Part shown: positions 13,804 to 21,406 of the stretch, one piece after another
How positions within the stretch are numbered: the stretch's first letter is position 1
Layout: every line of letters starts with the position of its first letter
Source of the DNA: a virus
IMG/VR virus record: IMGVR_UViG_3300027833_000103
Coordinates: 1 to 40,530 of that record
Strand: one strand, 5' to 3'
DNA length: 40,530 bases
Notes under the pieces: model-generated
Told to the model about the DNA's origin: nothing
The model's input: only the letters and a program-made list of their open reading frames with translations
The model's database searches: none
Program-made: the position numbers and the translations under genes

Positions 13804-14097
13804 TTATCGTCCTTTCAATCCATCTATAATTTCTTGTGCAGAAGGCCTACGTTTCTTAAAGTCGTAGACGCACTCAAAACTCTGAGGACATTGTCGGTAA
13901 GCTGCCCCGTACTCATACTTAGGTATTAAGGGTGTGGGGTAGTATGTGGCAGAGGAGCCGTTAGGACCACGATACCAGCACTGCTGTATACCCATTATAG
14001 CAATGCGTTTCCACAACTTGCAGATAACCATACGTGGCTCTTTAGCCTGTACACCTACAGTGGAAAGCATCAGCAGTATGACGAACATCTTTACCAC
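13804..14097 (-). CDS. Secreted small Cys-containing protein
   Basis: A 97-residue protein with an N-terminal signal peptide (FVILLMLSTVGVQA, likely cleaved after VQA before KEP). The mature part has four cysteines (VICKLW, QQCWYR, RQCPQS, FECVYD) that could form two disulfides in the periplasm, and a basic end (KKRRPSAQEIIDGLKGR). The start is a GTG at 14097 or an ATG at 14088. Its place among lysis genes suggests a periplasmic role, such as an outer-membrane spanin-like part, but no lipobox is visible, so that is uncertain. Confidence 0.65.
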   Translation of the reverse strand: MVKMFVILLMLSTVGVQAKEPRMVICKLWKRIAIMGIQQCWYRGPNGSSATYYPTPLIPKYEYGAAYRQCPQSFECVYDFKKRRPSAQEIIDGLKGR

Positions 14098-14573
14098 GAA
14101 CCTGTACCCTTACCTATTAAATATACCCCGCCAAAAACAACGAATAGGATACCAAGGGACAGTGCAAACATAGCCATGTTATTTACGATCTGTTTCTTAG
14201 CTTCCATAGCCTTGTAGACAGTTTCTTCACGCTCTTTGCGTATCTGACGTCTGAGCTTTATCATTTCTTCCCAAGTAGAGGGACCGAACCTCATGTTCAG
14301 TAAGAACATCAGCTCCTTCTCCTGAGCTGCTAACTTCTTCTTATGGACAATTATGTCAAAGGCTTCCTTCTCTATACTATCACCAGCAGTTAGCTTCTCT
14401 ATAGTAGAGGGGGTCTTTCTTTGTTGTCCTGCCCTATGGAGATCAGAGGCGGCTCCGAACCACTCCCCTAGCTGCCCCATAACGTCTTCTATCTCTCTGC
14501 CATGTTGCACCAATTTTTTAGTCATAGTGAAGGCAGCAGTACAGGCTGATATAGCCGTTATGGGGTCTAGCAT
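14091..14573 (-). CDS. Coiled-coil protein with C-terminal membrane anchor
   Basis: A 160-residue protein. The N-terminus (MLDPITAISACTAAFTMTKK) is mildly hydrophobic. The centre is charged and helical (RRQIRKEREETVYKAMEAKK), and near the C-terminus is one membrane helix (AMFALSLGILFVVFGGVYLI) followed by GKGTGSW. Similar proteins occur in marine phages next to lysis genes, with unknown function. A spanin-type role is possible, but the membrane helix is C-terminal rather than N-terminal, unlike a typical inner-membrane spanin. Confidence 0.65.
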   Translation of the reverse strand: MLDPITAISACTAAFTMTKKLVQHGREIEDVMGQLGEWFGAASDLHRAGQQRKTPSTIEKLTAGDSIEKEAFDIIVHKKKLAAQEKELMFLLNMRFGPSTWEEMIKLRRQIRKEREETVYKAMEAKKQIVNNMAMFALSLGILFVVFGGVYLIGKGTGSW

Positions 14574-14851
14574 TAGTCTCTCTCCATTACCTCAAGCATC
14601 CTTTCAAGGGACTCTTTAATTCCCTTTATGTTTTCTTCTATCTTACCTAACTGTACGGCTTGAGTAATTGAGGATGTTTCAACAGCCTTAACATCGGCAC
14701 TTATTCTAACTATAGAGGCGTAGTTGGCATCTACGTCTGCCCTCATCTGTGAAATAGCCCAAACTATCATTGCGGCTTGCACTACCAAGGCAAACATAAG
14801 ACTTGCCGATATATTTTTATTCATTACCCAAAGTTCATCCCCGCTAGTCAC
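14573..14851 (-). CDS. Small TM plus coiled-coil protein, possible i-spanin-like
   Basis: A 92-residue protein with one N-terminal membrane helix (SLMFALVVQAAMIVWAISQM) and a long helical coiled-coil tail (for example GKIEENIKGIKESLERMLEV). The GTG at 14851 overlaps the endolysin end and has GGAAGG upstream; a shorter ATG start at 14824 (MNKNISAS) is a good alternative. One N-terminal membrane helix followed by a periplasmic coiled coil, directly after an endolysin, is the usual form of an inner-membrane spanin, but no clear outer-membrane partner lipoprotein is seen. Confidence 0.65.
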   Translation of the reverse strand: MTSGDELWVMNKNISASLMFALVVQAAMIVWAISQMRADVDANYASIVRISADVKAVETSSITQAVQLGKIEENIKGIKESLERMLEVMERD

Positions 14852-15224
14852 AGGGGTAGGCCTTCCAATCTAGCTGGAAGTGTGGCCCATCAGGGAACTT
14901 CTTCCAATCACCACCCCAAACAATCTTAATGTCTAACTCCTTTGCAGCTTGCTTCATAGCATCCCCAATAGGGTAAAAGTCTTCCCACTCCCATGATACA
15001 GGGTAGGGTACAACGTCTACTGCATGCCCTGTCAAGTGACGAGACTTAAGTGTGGTTGACTTACCTGTCTTCTTAAGCATACGCTGACGTTCAATGTTAC
15101 GAACACCCTCAGTTACACTAAAGTCTTTTTCACTAATCTCTAATGCTCTTGTAACAACAGCAATCATGTCAGGATGTACCCCCGACAAGTTCTGCTTACT
15201 TCTTAGTCCTAGTGTGTATCCCAT
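14844..15224 (-). CDS. Endolysin, M15 family peptidase
   Basis: A 126-residue zinc peptidase that would cut the peptide cross-links of peptidoglycan (L-alanyl-D-glutamate or D-Ala carboxypeptidase type). The M15 motif is clear: His63 and Asp70 in SRHLTGHAVD, and the third zinc ligand His115 in GPHFQL. An Arg-rich segment VRNIERQRML precedes it, as in phage T5 endolysin-like enzymes. It has no signal peptide, so it needs a holin for release. It lies directly after the fibre genes and before the small membrane proteins. Confidence 0.9.
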   Translation of the reverse strand: MGYTLGLRSKQNLSGVHPDMIAVVTRALEISEKDFSVTEGVRNIERQRMLKKTGKSTTLKSRHLTGHAVDVVPYPVSWEWEDFYPIGDAMKQAAKELDIKIVWGGDWKKFPDGPHFQLDWKAYPCD

Positions 15225-15244
15225 TGGTTGCTCCTTAAGATGGT

Positions 15245-16159
15245 TTATGATTTCTTAGTTCCGTACATGAGGATAGTTCCAGAAGCTATGTTTCCGCTTG
15301 AAAACTTGAACCTGATTGCATCTGTAACTTCGTTAACTGTGTGTCCTACACCAGAACTTGCGGAGGCGATATCCCCACTTGCGGATGTCCAAACCAAGTC
15401 TGATTTAGCCATTGTAAATTTATCACTGCCTGCATTGTAAACATTAAAAACGCCGTTTATTCCAGTGTCGCCAGATGCGTTACCGACGCCATTAGCACTG
15501 AAAAAACTTGTAGTAGCGGAGGAGCCTAATTTATAATTTGAGCCAGTATCGTAGTTTGAGCCTGCATCTGCGCTGACCTGTGGCTCAAGGGAAACATTAT
15601 CTGTGGTGGGTTTTACATCCAAGAATACAAACTGATAGTTGCAGTATTTAGAAGCATCAAACTGAGTAAATGGGAAGTCCGCAGCACTTATATTGCCAGA
15701 AGATGCAATAAATTCCGTGGCACCACCAGTAGCAGCAGCCCAACTAATGTCTGTACCATCCGAAGTTAGTACTGTTCCAGCACCGCCTTTAGCTAGTCTA
15801 TCAGTTGCACCAGAGGCATTACCATAAAGAATAGAGCCCCTAGTAATATTATCTAGCTGGTTAATTTCTGTACCTGAAGAGGTTAGGGTTGTACCCCCCA
15901 AGGCTAACGTCTGCGTGGCAATAACTGCGATATCTGCAGCACTTTGATCTAGTACTAATAGGGGTATCCAAGTATTGTTGGCTTGGTTCCTGAACTTAAG
16001 AGTGTTAGTGTCTGTCTCAAACCAAAACTGATTAGCAAACATGGTGGTAAACTCTGAGGCACCAGAAGAGTTACTAGCGAGGGCCTTCAGTGCTAGATTA
16101 ATGTCCGCCCTAGTAGCAGGGAAAAAGGCATTATCTATGTTAAACTTGTGTTGACTCAT
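15245..16159 (-). CDS. Tail fibre protein (distal, copy 1)
   Basis: A 304-residue beta-rich fibre. The N-terminus (FFPATRADINLALKALASNS) and the central segment GTVLTSDGTDISWA are shared with the fibre at 16576-17361, so the two are paralogues. The rest differs: this copy has a Gly/Ser/Asp-rich C-terminal domain (SGDTGINGVFNVYNAGSDKF) ending GTILMYGTKKS. It probably contacts the host surface. It is the last structural gene before the endolysin. A 44-base stretch (15739-15782) matches 16998-17041 with one mismatch. Confidence 0.75.
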   Translation of the reverse strand: MSQHKFNIDNAFFPATRADINLALKALASNSSGASEFTTMFANQFWFETDTNTLKFRNQANNTWIPLLVLDQSAADIAVIATQTLALGGTTLTSSGTEINQLDNITRGSILYGNASGATDRLAKGGAGTVLTSDGTDISWAAATGGATEFIASSGNISAADFPFTQFDASKYCNYQFVFLDVKPTTDNVSLEPQVSADAGSNYDTGSNYKLGSSATTSFFSANGVGNASGDTGINGVFNVYNAGSDKFTMAKSDLVWTSASGDIASASSGVGHTVNEVTDAIRFKFSSGNIASGTILMYGTKKS

Positions 16160-16168
16160 ATCAATGTC

Positions 16169-16576
16169 CTATTCTGGCTGTGTGGGCCAAGTTACTGTAT
16201 GGGGGAAGCCAGATTGCTCTGTGATGCCCAATAAGGCAGTCCTGAACGCAACCCACTCAGCTTGCTTGCTGCTGCTCAAATCAGCCCATCGTAGGGGGTT
16301 AGACACCAAAGGGTCAACAACGACCTCTAGGATGACGCTCCTGCGCTCTCTGACCCTCTCTGCCTCTGTCGCTGCGGCTTCCTCGGCTGTAGGTGCGACA
16401 TAGGGTATAAAGTCGTCACCAATCAGTTCCAAAAGGGCACCATTGTCTATAGTCATATCTGTGTCAGTAGGGCTTAAGTGATACTCTATCCAACCAGAGG
16501 TGCCTGTGTTTATCCACACGTTCATTCGGAGGTTATCGGGTTGGAGAGACTCTGCGTCTCTAAACTGTATATTCAT
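16169..16576 (-). CDS. Tail fibre assembly chaperone-like protein
   Basis: A 135-residue protein. The start at 16576 is chosen because AGAGGA lies 7 bases upstream and the ATG overlaps the fibre stop (TGATG); a start at 16579 is equally coupled. The C-terminal domain (LRWADLSSSKQAEWVAFRTA, then LLGITEQSGFPHTVTWPTQP) is that of phage tail assembly chaperones found beside fibres. The middle has a helical segment EEAAATEAERVRERRSVILE. It sits between the two fibre genes and may fold or attach both. Confidence 0.75.
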   Translation of the reverse strand: MNIQFRDAESLQPDNLRMNVWINTGTSGWIEYHLSPTDTDMTIDNGALLELIGDDFIPYVAPTAEEAAATEAERVRERRSVILEVVVDPLVSNPLRWADLSSSKQAEWVAFRTALLGITEQSGFPHTVTWPTQPE

Positions 16577-17361
16577 CATAAAATCCTCTGCCATACCATC
16601 ACGCATTGCTGCTTGGATGCCACTGTTGCTACATCATCATTACGCCCCATTTCTCCCTGACACCGATAAGAGCCTGCGGGTGCTATGTCAGACAGTCCGT
16701 GATTAGTGTTACTCGTAGCAAAAGTACTGGCAAGCCGAAGGACCGTCCCTGTAGCAACCGATCCAACGCCATATATATTTCCAGTACTATGCCCAGCGAG
16801 ACAGTAACACCCAATCTCACCACCAGACCGTAGAAGCACGTCTTTCTCAGCAGTCCAAACCACGTCACCGTCACCACCGTGGTCCATTGTAAGAACCGCT
16901 TTCGATGCGCCAGCAGCTAGTGCGACAGTTTGTGAGCTGGAATTACCAACTACAATCTGACCCCTTGTGAGCGAAGGTATTTGCGCTGCGGGGTCTGCCC
17001 AACTAATGTCTGTACCATCCGAAGTTAATACTGTTCCAGCAGCACCTTTGACCAACAGAGCGGTATTACTAGACGCATCACCATAGACAAGGGAACCCTG
17101 TGCGATGTTATTAAGAAGGTTTAGCTCAGTGTTACTACTCGTTATAGCAGCGTCTAAGATTACGACATTTACCCAAGCATTATTATCACCGTTCCTAATT
17201 TTAAGGATATTAGCAGTCGTATCGTACCACCACATATGAGCATATGTAGTAGATGGTTCGGTGCCTGAGTTGTTGCTTGCGATTGCAGCTAGGGCATTGT
17301 TTAAGTCCGCCCGTGCAGATGGAAAACTCTGGTTTCCTATAATGTAGTCATGGTGAGCCAT
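16576..17361 (-). CDS. Tail fibre protein (proximal, copy 2)
   Basis: A 261-residue fibre related to the one at 15245-16159. Shared parts are FPSARADLNNALAAIASNNS at the N-terminus and GTVLTSDGTDISWA in the middle. Its C-terminal domain is different and has several cysteines (GCYCLAGHS, YRCQGEMGR, KQQCVMVWQ) and a glycine-rich region, which suggests a separate receptor-binding tip. The gene is 3 bases from the tail-tip gene upstream and overlaps the chaperone gene downstream. Confidence 0.75.
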   Translation of the reverse strand: MAHHDYIIGNQSFPSARADLNNALAAIASNNSGTEPSTTYAHMWWYDTTANILKIRNGDNNAWVNVVILDAAITSSNTELNLLNNIAQGSLVYGDASSNTALLVKGAAGTVLTSDGTDISWADPAAQIPSLTRGQIVVGNSSSQTVALAAGASKAVLTMDHGGDGDVVWTAEKDVLLRSGGEIGCYCLAGHSTGNIYGVGSVATGTVLRLASTFATSNTNHGLSDIAPAGSYRCQGEMGRNDDVATVASKQQCVMVWQRIL

Positions 17362-17364
17362 TCG

Positions 17365-18624
17365 TTATCGTCCTTTCCCGTAGCCCTTAGCTACATAATC
17401 TAAGGTTACAGCGTTAGTACTGACTGCACTGCCAGTGAATATGTTAATAGTAAATCCCGTTCGGGTCTTGTTTGTGATTGTATACCTGTCTCCGTCTGTC
17501 ATATTTTGTAAGCCGATACCTACTGCGGGAGACTCTACGAAGGAGTTAGCAAAGGTTATTACCTTAGACCCTGTGAACGTAATGTCAGCCTCAGCGAAAG
17601 TCCTGTCGGGCATGTCTACGTTAACTGTCACTTCTTCTAGGATGGGGGAGGCATTAGAGTCTATAGTGGAAAGCTTGGCCCTAAACTCATACGCCCTTCC
17701 AGTAAAGTCAGCCACTGTAAAGGTTGACCAACCAGACCAACTAGGGTTGTTTTGAGGATCATCGTCAGTCTGACGGACTTGCAATTCCACAAGCACATCG
17801 TCAGAGTTAACTGCACTACCGTCAAACGGAGCATTTGGGTTAGCTGCATCAAAGAGTCCAGTCTGAGAATCAAACTCTTGATTACCCAGTGTCCTACCTA
17901 TCTTTTGAACATAGGAGAGTCTGCTTGTAAACTTAGCACCTAAATCTATACTGTTAGTGAAGTAGTAAAAGCCCTCCAACGCAAAACCAGTAAAGGCATC
18001 AAAGTCACCTAACCTGTCATTCCAATTCTCTGTGGGGGTATCAAAAGGTGGAAAGAAGTCTAGGAGGATAGTGTCGTTTAACTTGAGCGTATCTACTAGG
18101 GTTCCTGTAAAGGCCGTATGCTCTGAGATATTTGCTACCACGTTAAGGTCTTCTAGGGCAGCAGTAGTAGTTATAAAGAGCGAAGGGTTAACCGATTGAT
18201 TACTCCCACTCTGAGCCTCGTCAACAGCCTTAATAAAGTATGTGCCTGTCCCAGTAGTGGGTAGAGTAACCGTACTAGACTTGGCGCTTACCTTAACTCT
18301 AAACTCAGAAGAGTCGTATGTAGCACCAGAGGTAGCAGGGGAAAACCTAACGAGATAGTGGGCTAAGTCCAAGTCTGGTACAGGGGTCCAAGATAAGTAT
18401 ATGTTATCCCCAACTACGTTGCCACTGAAGTTAGTCACGTCTGCTGGTGGTGCGCCTTTAGCCTCAAGGAAGTTTTCATTATAGTACTGCCAAGGACCAC
18501 GAACACCTAAAGAGTTAATAACCCTGACCCTTACATCGTAAGTGCCATCTTCTATAGGGAACACTTCAACGGACTCGTTTCCTAAAAAACTACCAGTATT
18601 GCCAATTGTAATAAAGTCACTCAT
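17365..18624 (-). CDS. Tail tip protein with fibronectin type III domain
   Basis: A 419-residue virion protein. Residues about 55-150 form a fibronectin type III domain (DVTNFSGNVVGDNIYLSWTP, then LAHYLVRFSP and GTYFIKAVDEAQ). The remainder is beta-rich (for example AYEFRAKLSTIDSNASPILE) with no enzyme motif. It overlaps the end of the gpJ-like gene by 4 bases. In lambda-type phages the equivalent FN3 domains belong to the tail tip protein J, so this looks like the distal part of a gpJ protein encoded separately. Confidence 0.75.
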   Translation of the reverse strand: MSDFITIGNTGSFLGNESVEVFPIEDGTYDVRVRVINSLGVRGPWQYYNENFLEAKGAPPADVTNFSGNVVGDNIYLSWTPVPDLDLAHYLVRFSPATSGATYDSSEFRVKVSAKSSTVTLPTTGTGTYFIKAVDEAQSGSNQSVNPSLFITTTAALEDLNVVANISEHTAFTGTLVDTLKLNDTILLDFFPPFDTPTENWNDRLGDFDAFTGFALEGFYYFTNSIDLGAKFTSRLSYVQKIGRTLGNQEFDSQTGLFDAANPNAPFDGSAVNSDDVLVELQVRQTDDDPQNNPSWSGWSTFTVADFTGRAYEFRAKLSTIDSNASPILEEVTVNVDMPDRTFAEADITFTGSKVITFANSFVESPAVGIGLQNMTDGDRYTITNKTRTGFTINIFTGSAVSTNAVTLDYVAKGYGKGR

Positions 18625-20237
18625 GGCGTTTTCCTATACTGAACTTCTACTCCGTCAAGTAGCTTAGAGTTGTTAAAGACGTTAACTTTCATAACACCCA
18701 CAGCCTTGCCCTTAACTGTTCTAAGGTCGCCCTCAACTACCACGTCAACGGTAGGTACGTCGAATGGCGACAACAGGGTAGTGTTATCTTTCTCATAGAC
18801 AATGCCATCATCTACCTCATCAAAGATATTTTCAGATATCTCTTGAAGAGACATTTCAATTTGTAGGTCGTATTCCTGCTCTACCCCAAACGTCCAAGAA
18901 ACAATTTGGAACTCCTTCTCTTCAAAGCCGAGCCTAGTATTCGTTATCTTTACTATGTCACCTACTTGTAGCTGAAAGGCCCTCAGTCCAAACTTTGCGG
19001 AGAAGCCAAGCTGTTGCCTGTTACGCTCTAGCATAATACGGGAGAGCCTACGAGCTTCTATAGAGTTGTCACAGAAGGGTAAGTCATAGTCCAAGGAAGA
19101 CTCTAGTCCACCGTCAATAGTCAATAAGTCAGCGTTAGTCACTGGTGGGAAATCTGTTACTTGCCAGTTACTCTCAACGCCTCTGAACGTACCCTGTACG
19201 GTGTTAAAGTTATCTCTGCGAGAGTGTCTGGTTGAAACAGTAAGACCTGACCTAAGATCGTCTTCATCAAGGGTTAGTACTGGGGTGGTGTACTTAGCAA
19301 CCTTCAGGTTCCACTGGCCCTGAGTGTACCATAACATTGCACCACAACTTTTTATCATTTCCTCTAGTAGTTGTTGAGGGGTACTAGCTGTGGTAAAGGC
19401 TCCATTACAAGTAAACCTTTTAGTGCTTGCAAGGGTATTGGTGTCATTACAAATACCTTTGGCAAGAATAAATGAAGCGTCATTTATATTAGACTCGGCT
19501 TCCCCTAACCCATAGCCCGACTCTGTAATATAGTCCCGTATGCACAAGGCAGGGTTGTCTGACCAAGCGGGGGCAGCAGATGGGTTCTCTGGGTCAAAGA
19601 CCTTCTTACCCCTAATAACAGCCGTGATCTCAGGGACACCATTAGGGAAGGCGTCAGTGTCAAACTCAAATCTAGCATACATATAGGCGATGCCACGAAG
19701 CCTGTGTTCATTGGTGTAGCCAACACCAGCAGAAACTAGAGTAGGTTCAGCATCTTGGTCAGGGGAACCTAGCTTCATCTTAAGAGTTACCTTACCATCA
19801 AATCGAGAGGGTGAGGTTACATTACCATTAGAGGCTATCGTAACAAGTTCGTCATTGAGGTAGACCTGCTCATAGGCATCTATCTCATGTCCAGTAAAGG
19901 CTATAACTCTATGTAGGGTTACATTATCCGTTCCCGTAGTTCCATCAAAGACCCTTACAGGGCCAACTTTCATCTTACCATAGATGATCTGATGGTTCAT
20001 AGCAGAGCCGGTCTGCGTTACGTTATAACCCCTATTCTTCTTATTGCCACCACCAAACGTGGGCATATTCATGTCAGGTGCCAAGGCACTCATAAGGAGG
20101 CCTAAGCCAGCGTGTACATAGAATGTAGGTAAGAACGCCGCCGCTCCACCAGTAAGTACCATAATACCCGCAGTGAAAAACGCCACAACAGCGACTTTGA
20201 ACGCCTTTTTTAGACTTCTCTTTAAACTAAAACCCAT
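18621..20237 (-). CDS. Tail tip attachment protein, gpJ-like (N-terminal part)
   Basis: A 538-residue tail protein. It starts with a basic segment (GFSLKRSLKKAFKVAVVAFF) and a hydrophobic stretch, then a Gly-rich linker (PTFGGGNKKNRGYNVTQTGS), then the conserved core of tail-tip/host-specificity proteins, including QIIYGKMKVGPVRVF and the segment PALCIRDYITESGYGLGEAE. The order and size match the hub domains of gpJ. It works with the FN3 protein that follows and with the two proteins encoded upstream at 20250-21397 to close the tail and contact the host. Confidence 0.82.
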   Translation of the reverse strand: MGFSLKRSLKKAFKVAVVAFFTAGIMVLTGGAAAFLPTFYVHAGLGLLMSALAPDMNMPTFGGGNKKNRGYNVTQTGSAMNHQIIYGKMKVGPVRVFDGTTGTDNVTLHRVIAFTGHEIDAYEQVYLNDELVTIASNGNVTSPSRFDGKVTLKMKLGSPDQDAEPTLVSAGVGYTNEHRLRGIAYMYARFEFDTDAFPNGVPEITAVIRGKKVFDPENPSAAPAWSDNPALCIRDYITESGYGLGEAESNINDASFILAKGICNDTNTLASTKRFTCNGAFTTASTPQQLLEEMIKSCGAMLWYTQGQWNLKVAKYTTPVLTLDEDDLRSGLTVSTRHSRRDNFNTVQGTFRGVESNWQVTDFPPVTNADLLTIDGGLESSLDYDLPFCDNSIEARRLSRIMLERNRQQLGFSAKFGLRAFQLQVGDIVKITNTRLGFEEKEFQIVSWTFGVEQEYDLQIEMSLQEISENIFDEVDDGIVYEKDNTTLLSPFDVPTVDVVVEGDLRTVKGKAVGVMKVNVFNNSKLLDGVEVQYRKTP

Positions 20238-20249
20238 CCGTACTCTTCC

Positions 20250-20807
20250 CTACTTAGGCGATCTGCCCCAAACTATGTTCTTATCCTGTAAGTCTTCTAT
20301 GAAGTCTAAACCCTTATCATTGGGGAACTTCAACTTTTGATAAGCAGATGTGTACCGAGCGATCCTTGCCCTTTCTAGGTCGATCAACTTGTTCTCTATG
20401 GTTATCTCTATACTTCCAGAATCTGGACCTTCTGACACATTCATCTGGTCCATGAAGCCAGAGAAGACTTCTGTAAACGCAGTTTCATGTGTCCTAACTC
20501 CAAAGTATATGTTAGCTACCCTCCCCTGATAAGGTTGTGTTAGTGCAAGGGACAGTATCTCTGAGGGCAGACCACTGAGAGTAAGGACTGAACCTCTCGC
20601 AGAGAGATCGTTAGCTTCTTGCACCTCTGATATATTGAGTAAGTTACCGCCGCCAGTCCAAATGTGACCGTCATGATCAAGATCACCTACGCCTGTCCAA
20701 AGCCTTAAAGCTCCATCGTCATCAAACATTAGCTCCACAGCATAGAAGGGTACCACGACTTCATCTTCTAAGGCGTTAAGGACCACCGTGGGAATAGTAC
20801 GGGTCAT
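20250..20807 (-). CDS. Distal tail/baseplate protein
   Basis: A 185-residue protein, beta-rich with features of distal tail proteins: PFYAVELMFDDDGALRLWTG near the start, then GHIWTGGGNLLNISEVQEAN and VANIYFGVRTHETAFTEVFS. This pattern is like DUF2163-type tail proteins encoded just before the tip protein in GTA-like and related phages. It overlaps the next upstream gene by one base. It probably connects the tail tube end to the gpJ-like tip. The family call is moderate. Confidence 0.65.
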   Translation of the reverse strand: MTRTIPTVVLNALEDEVVVPFYAVELMFDDDGALRLWTGVGDLDHDGHIWTGGGNLLNISEVQEANDLSARGSVLTLSGLPSEILSLALTQPYQGRVANIYFGVRTHETAFTEVFSGFMDQMNVSEGPDSGSIEITIENKLIDLERARIARYTSAYQKLKFPNDKGLDFIEDLQDKNIVWGRSPK

Positions 20808-21397
20808 TACTGTATAACCTCCGCAGCCAGAAAGCTGATACCATAGGTGCTAGAGGAACCTACCTGCCACTCTTGTGTATTACTAGACAACCTAAACAGT
20901 CCCGAAGCGGGTGCAACATAGACAGCCTCGTTAGTGTAAGCTTTCCGAAGGGCGGGCCAGACTTCTACAGCACCCGTACTGCTAATATCTTCCAGAACCT
21001 TGTGTAGCTTGGTATTACCTAAGGTACCAAGTTGTATGTAGTCACCGGCCTTAAGTGTTGCAGCATTTGATAGGGTCAGTGTTACAGAGTCCGCACCCTT
21101 AGTGCCAGTGGCAACTATGTCACCATCTACCGCAGTACCTCTAGGGGCAGAACAGTTAGGATCAGACAGGAGAAAGTGGTTCTCTGATCCCCTTAGCGAC
21201 AACAGAAAAGCTATCCAAGGTTCAGCTAACTCTCTGCGAACAGGGGGGATGGAAACATCTGCTTCCCATGCTTGACCTGCGTGTCTTATAATCTGTTGCT
21301 TAAAGGTAAAGGGGGATTGGCTAGTAGCAATAGCATTGACTGCTCTAAAGGTTATTGACTCAAAGCCTATGGTAGTCGGCGCAGTTTTTATTGACAT
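20807..21397 (-). CDS. Minor tail protein
   Basis: A 196-residue protein encoded between the tape measure and the distal tail protein, the usual place for the distal tail (Dit-like or DUF2460-like) protein. It begins IGFESITFRAVNAIATSQSP and has RHAGQAWEADVSIPPVRREL, with a beta-rich second half containing a small hairpin-like insert (GDYIQLGTLGNTKLHKVLED). No catalytic motif is present. Role at the tail tip is inferred from position and composition. Confidence 0.65.
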   Translation of the reverse strand: MSIKTAPTTIGFESITFRAVNAIATSQSPFTFKQQIIRHAGQAWEADVSIPPVRRELAEPWIAFLLSLRGSENHFLLSDPNCSAPRGTAVDGDIVATGTKGADSVTLTLSNAATLKAGDYIQLGTLGNTKLHKVLEDISSTGAVEVWPALRKAYTNEAVYVAPASGLFRLSSNTQEWQVGSSSTYGISFLAAEVIQ

Positions 21398-21406
21398 GAG
21401 GTTCCC

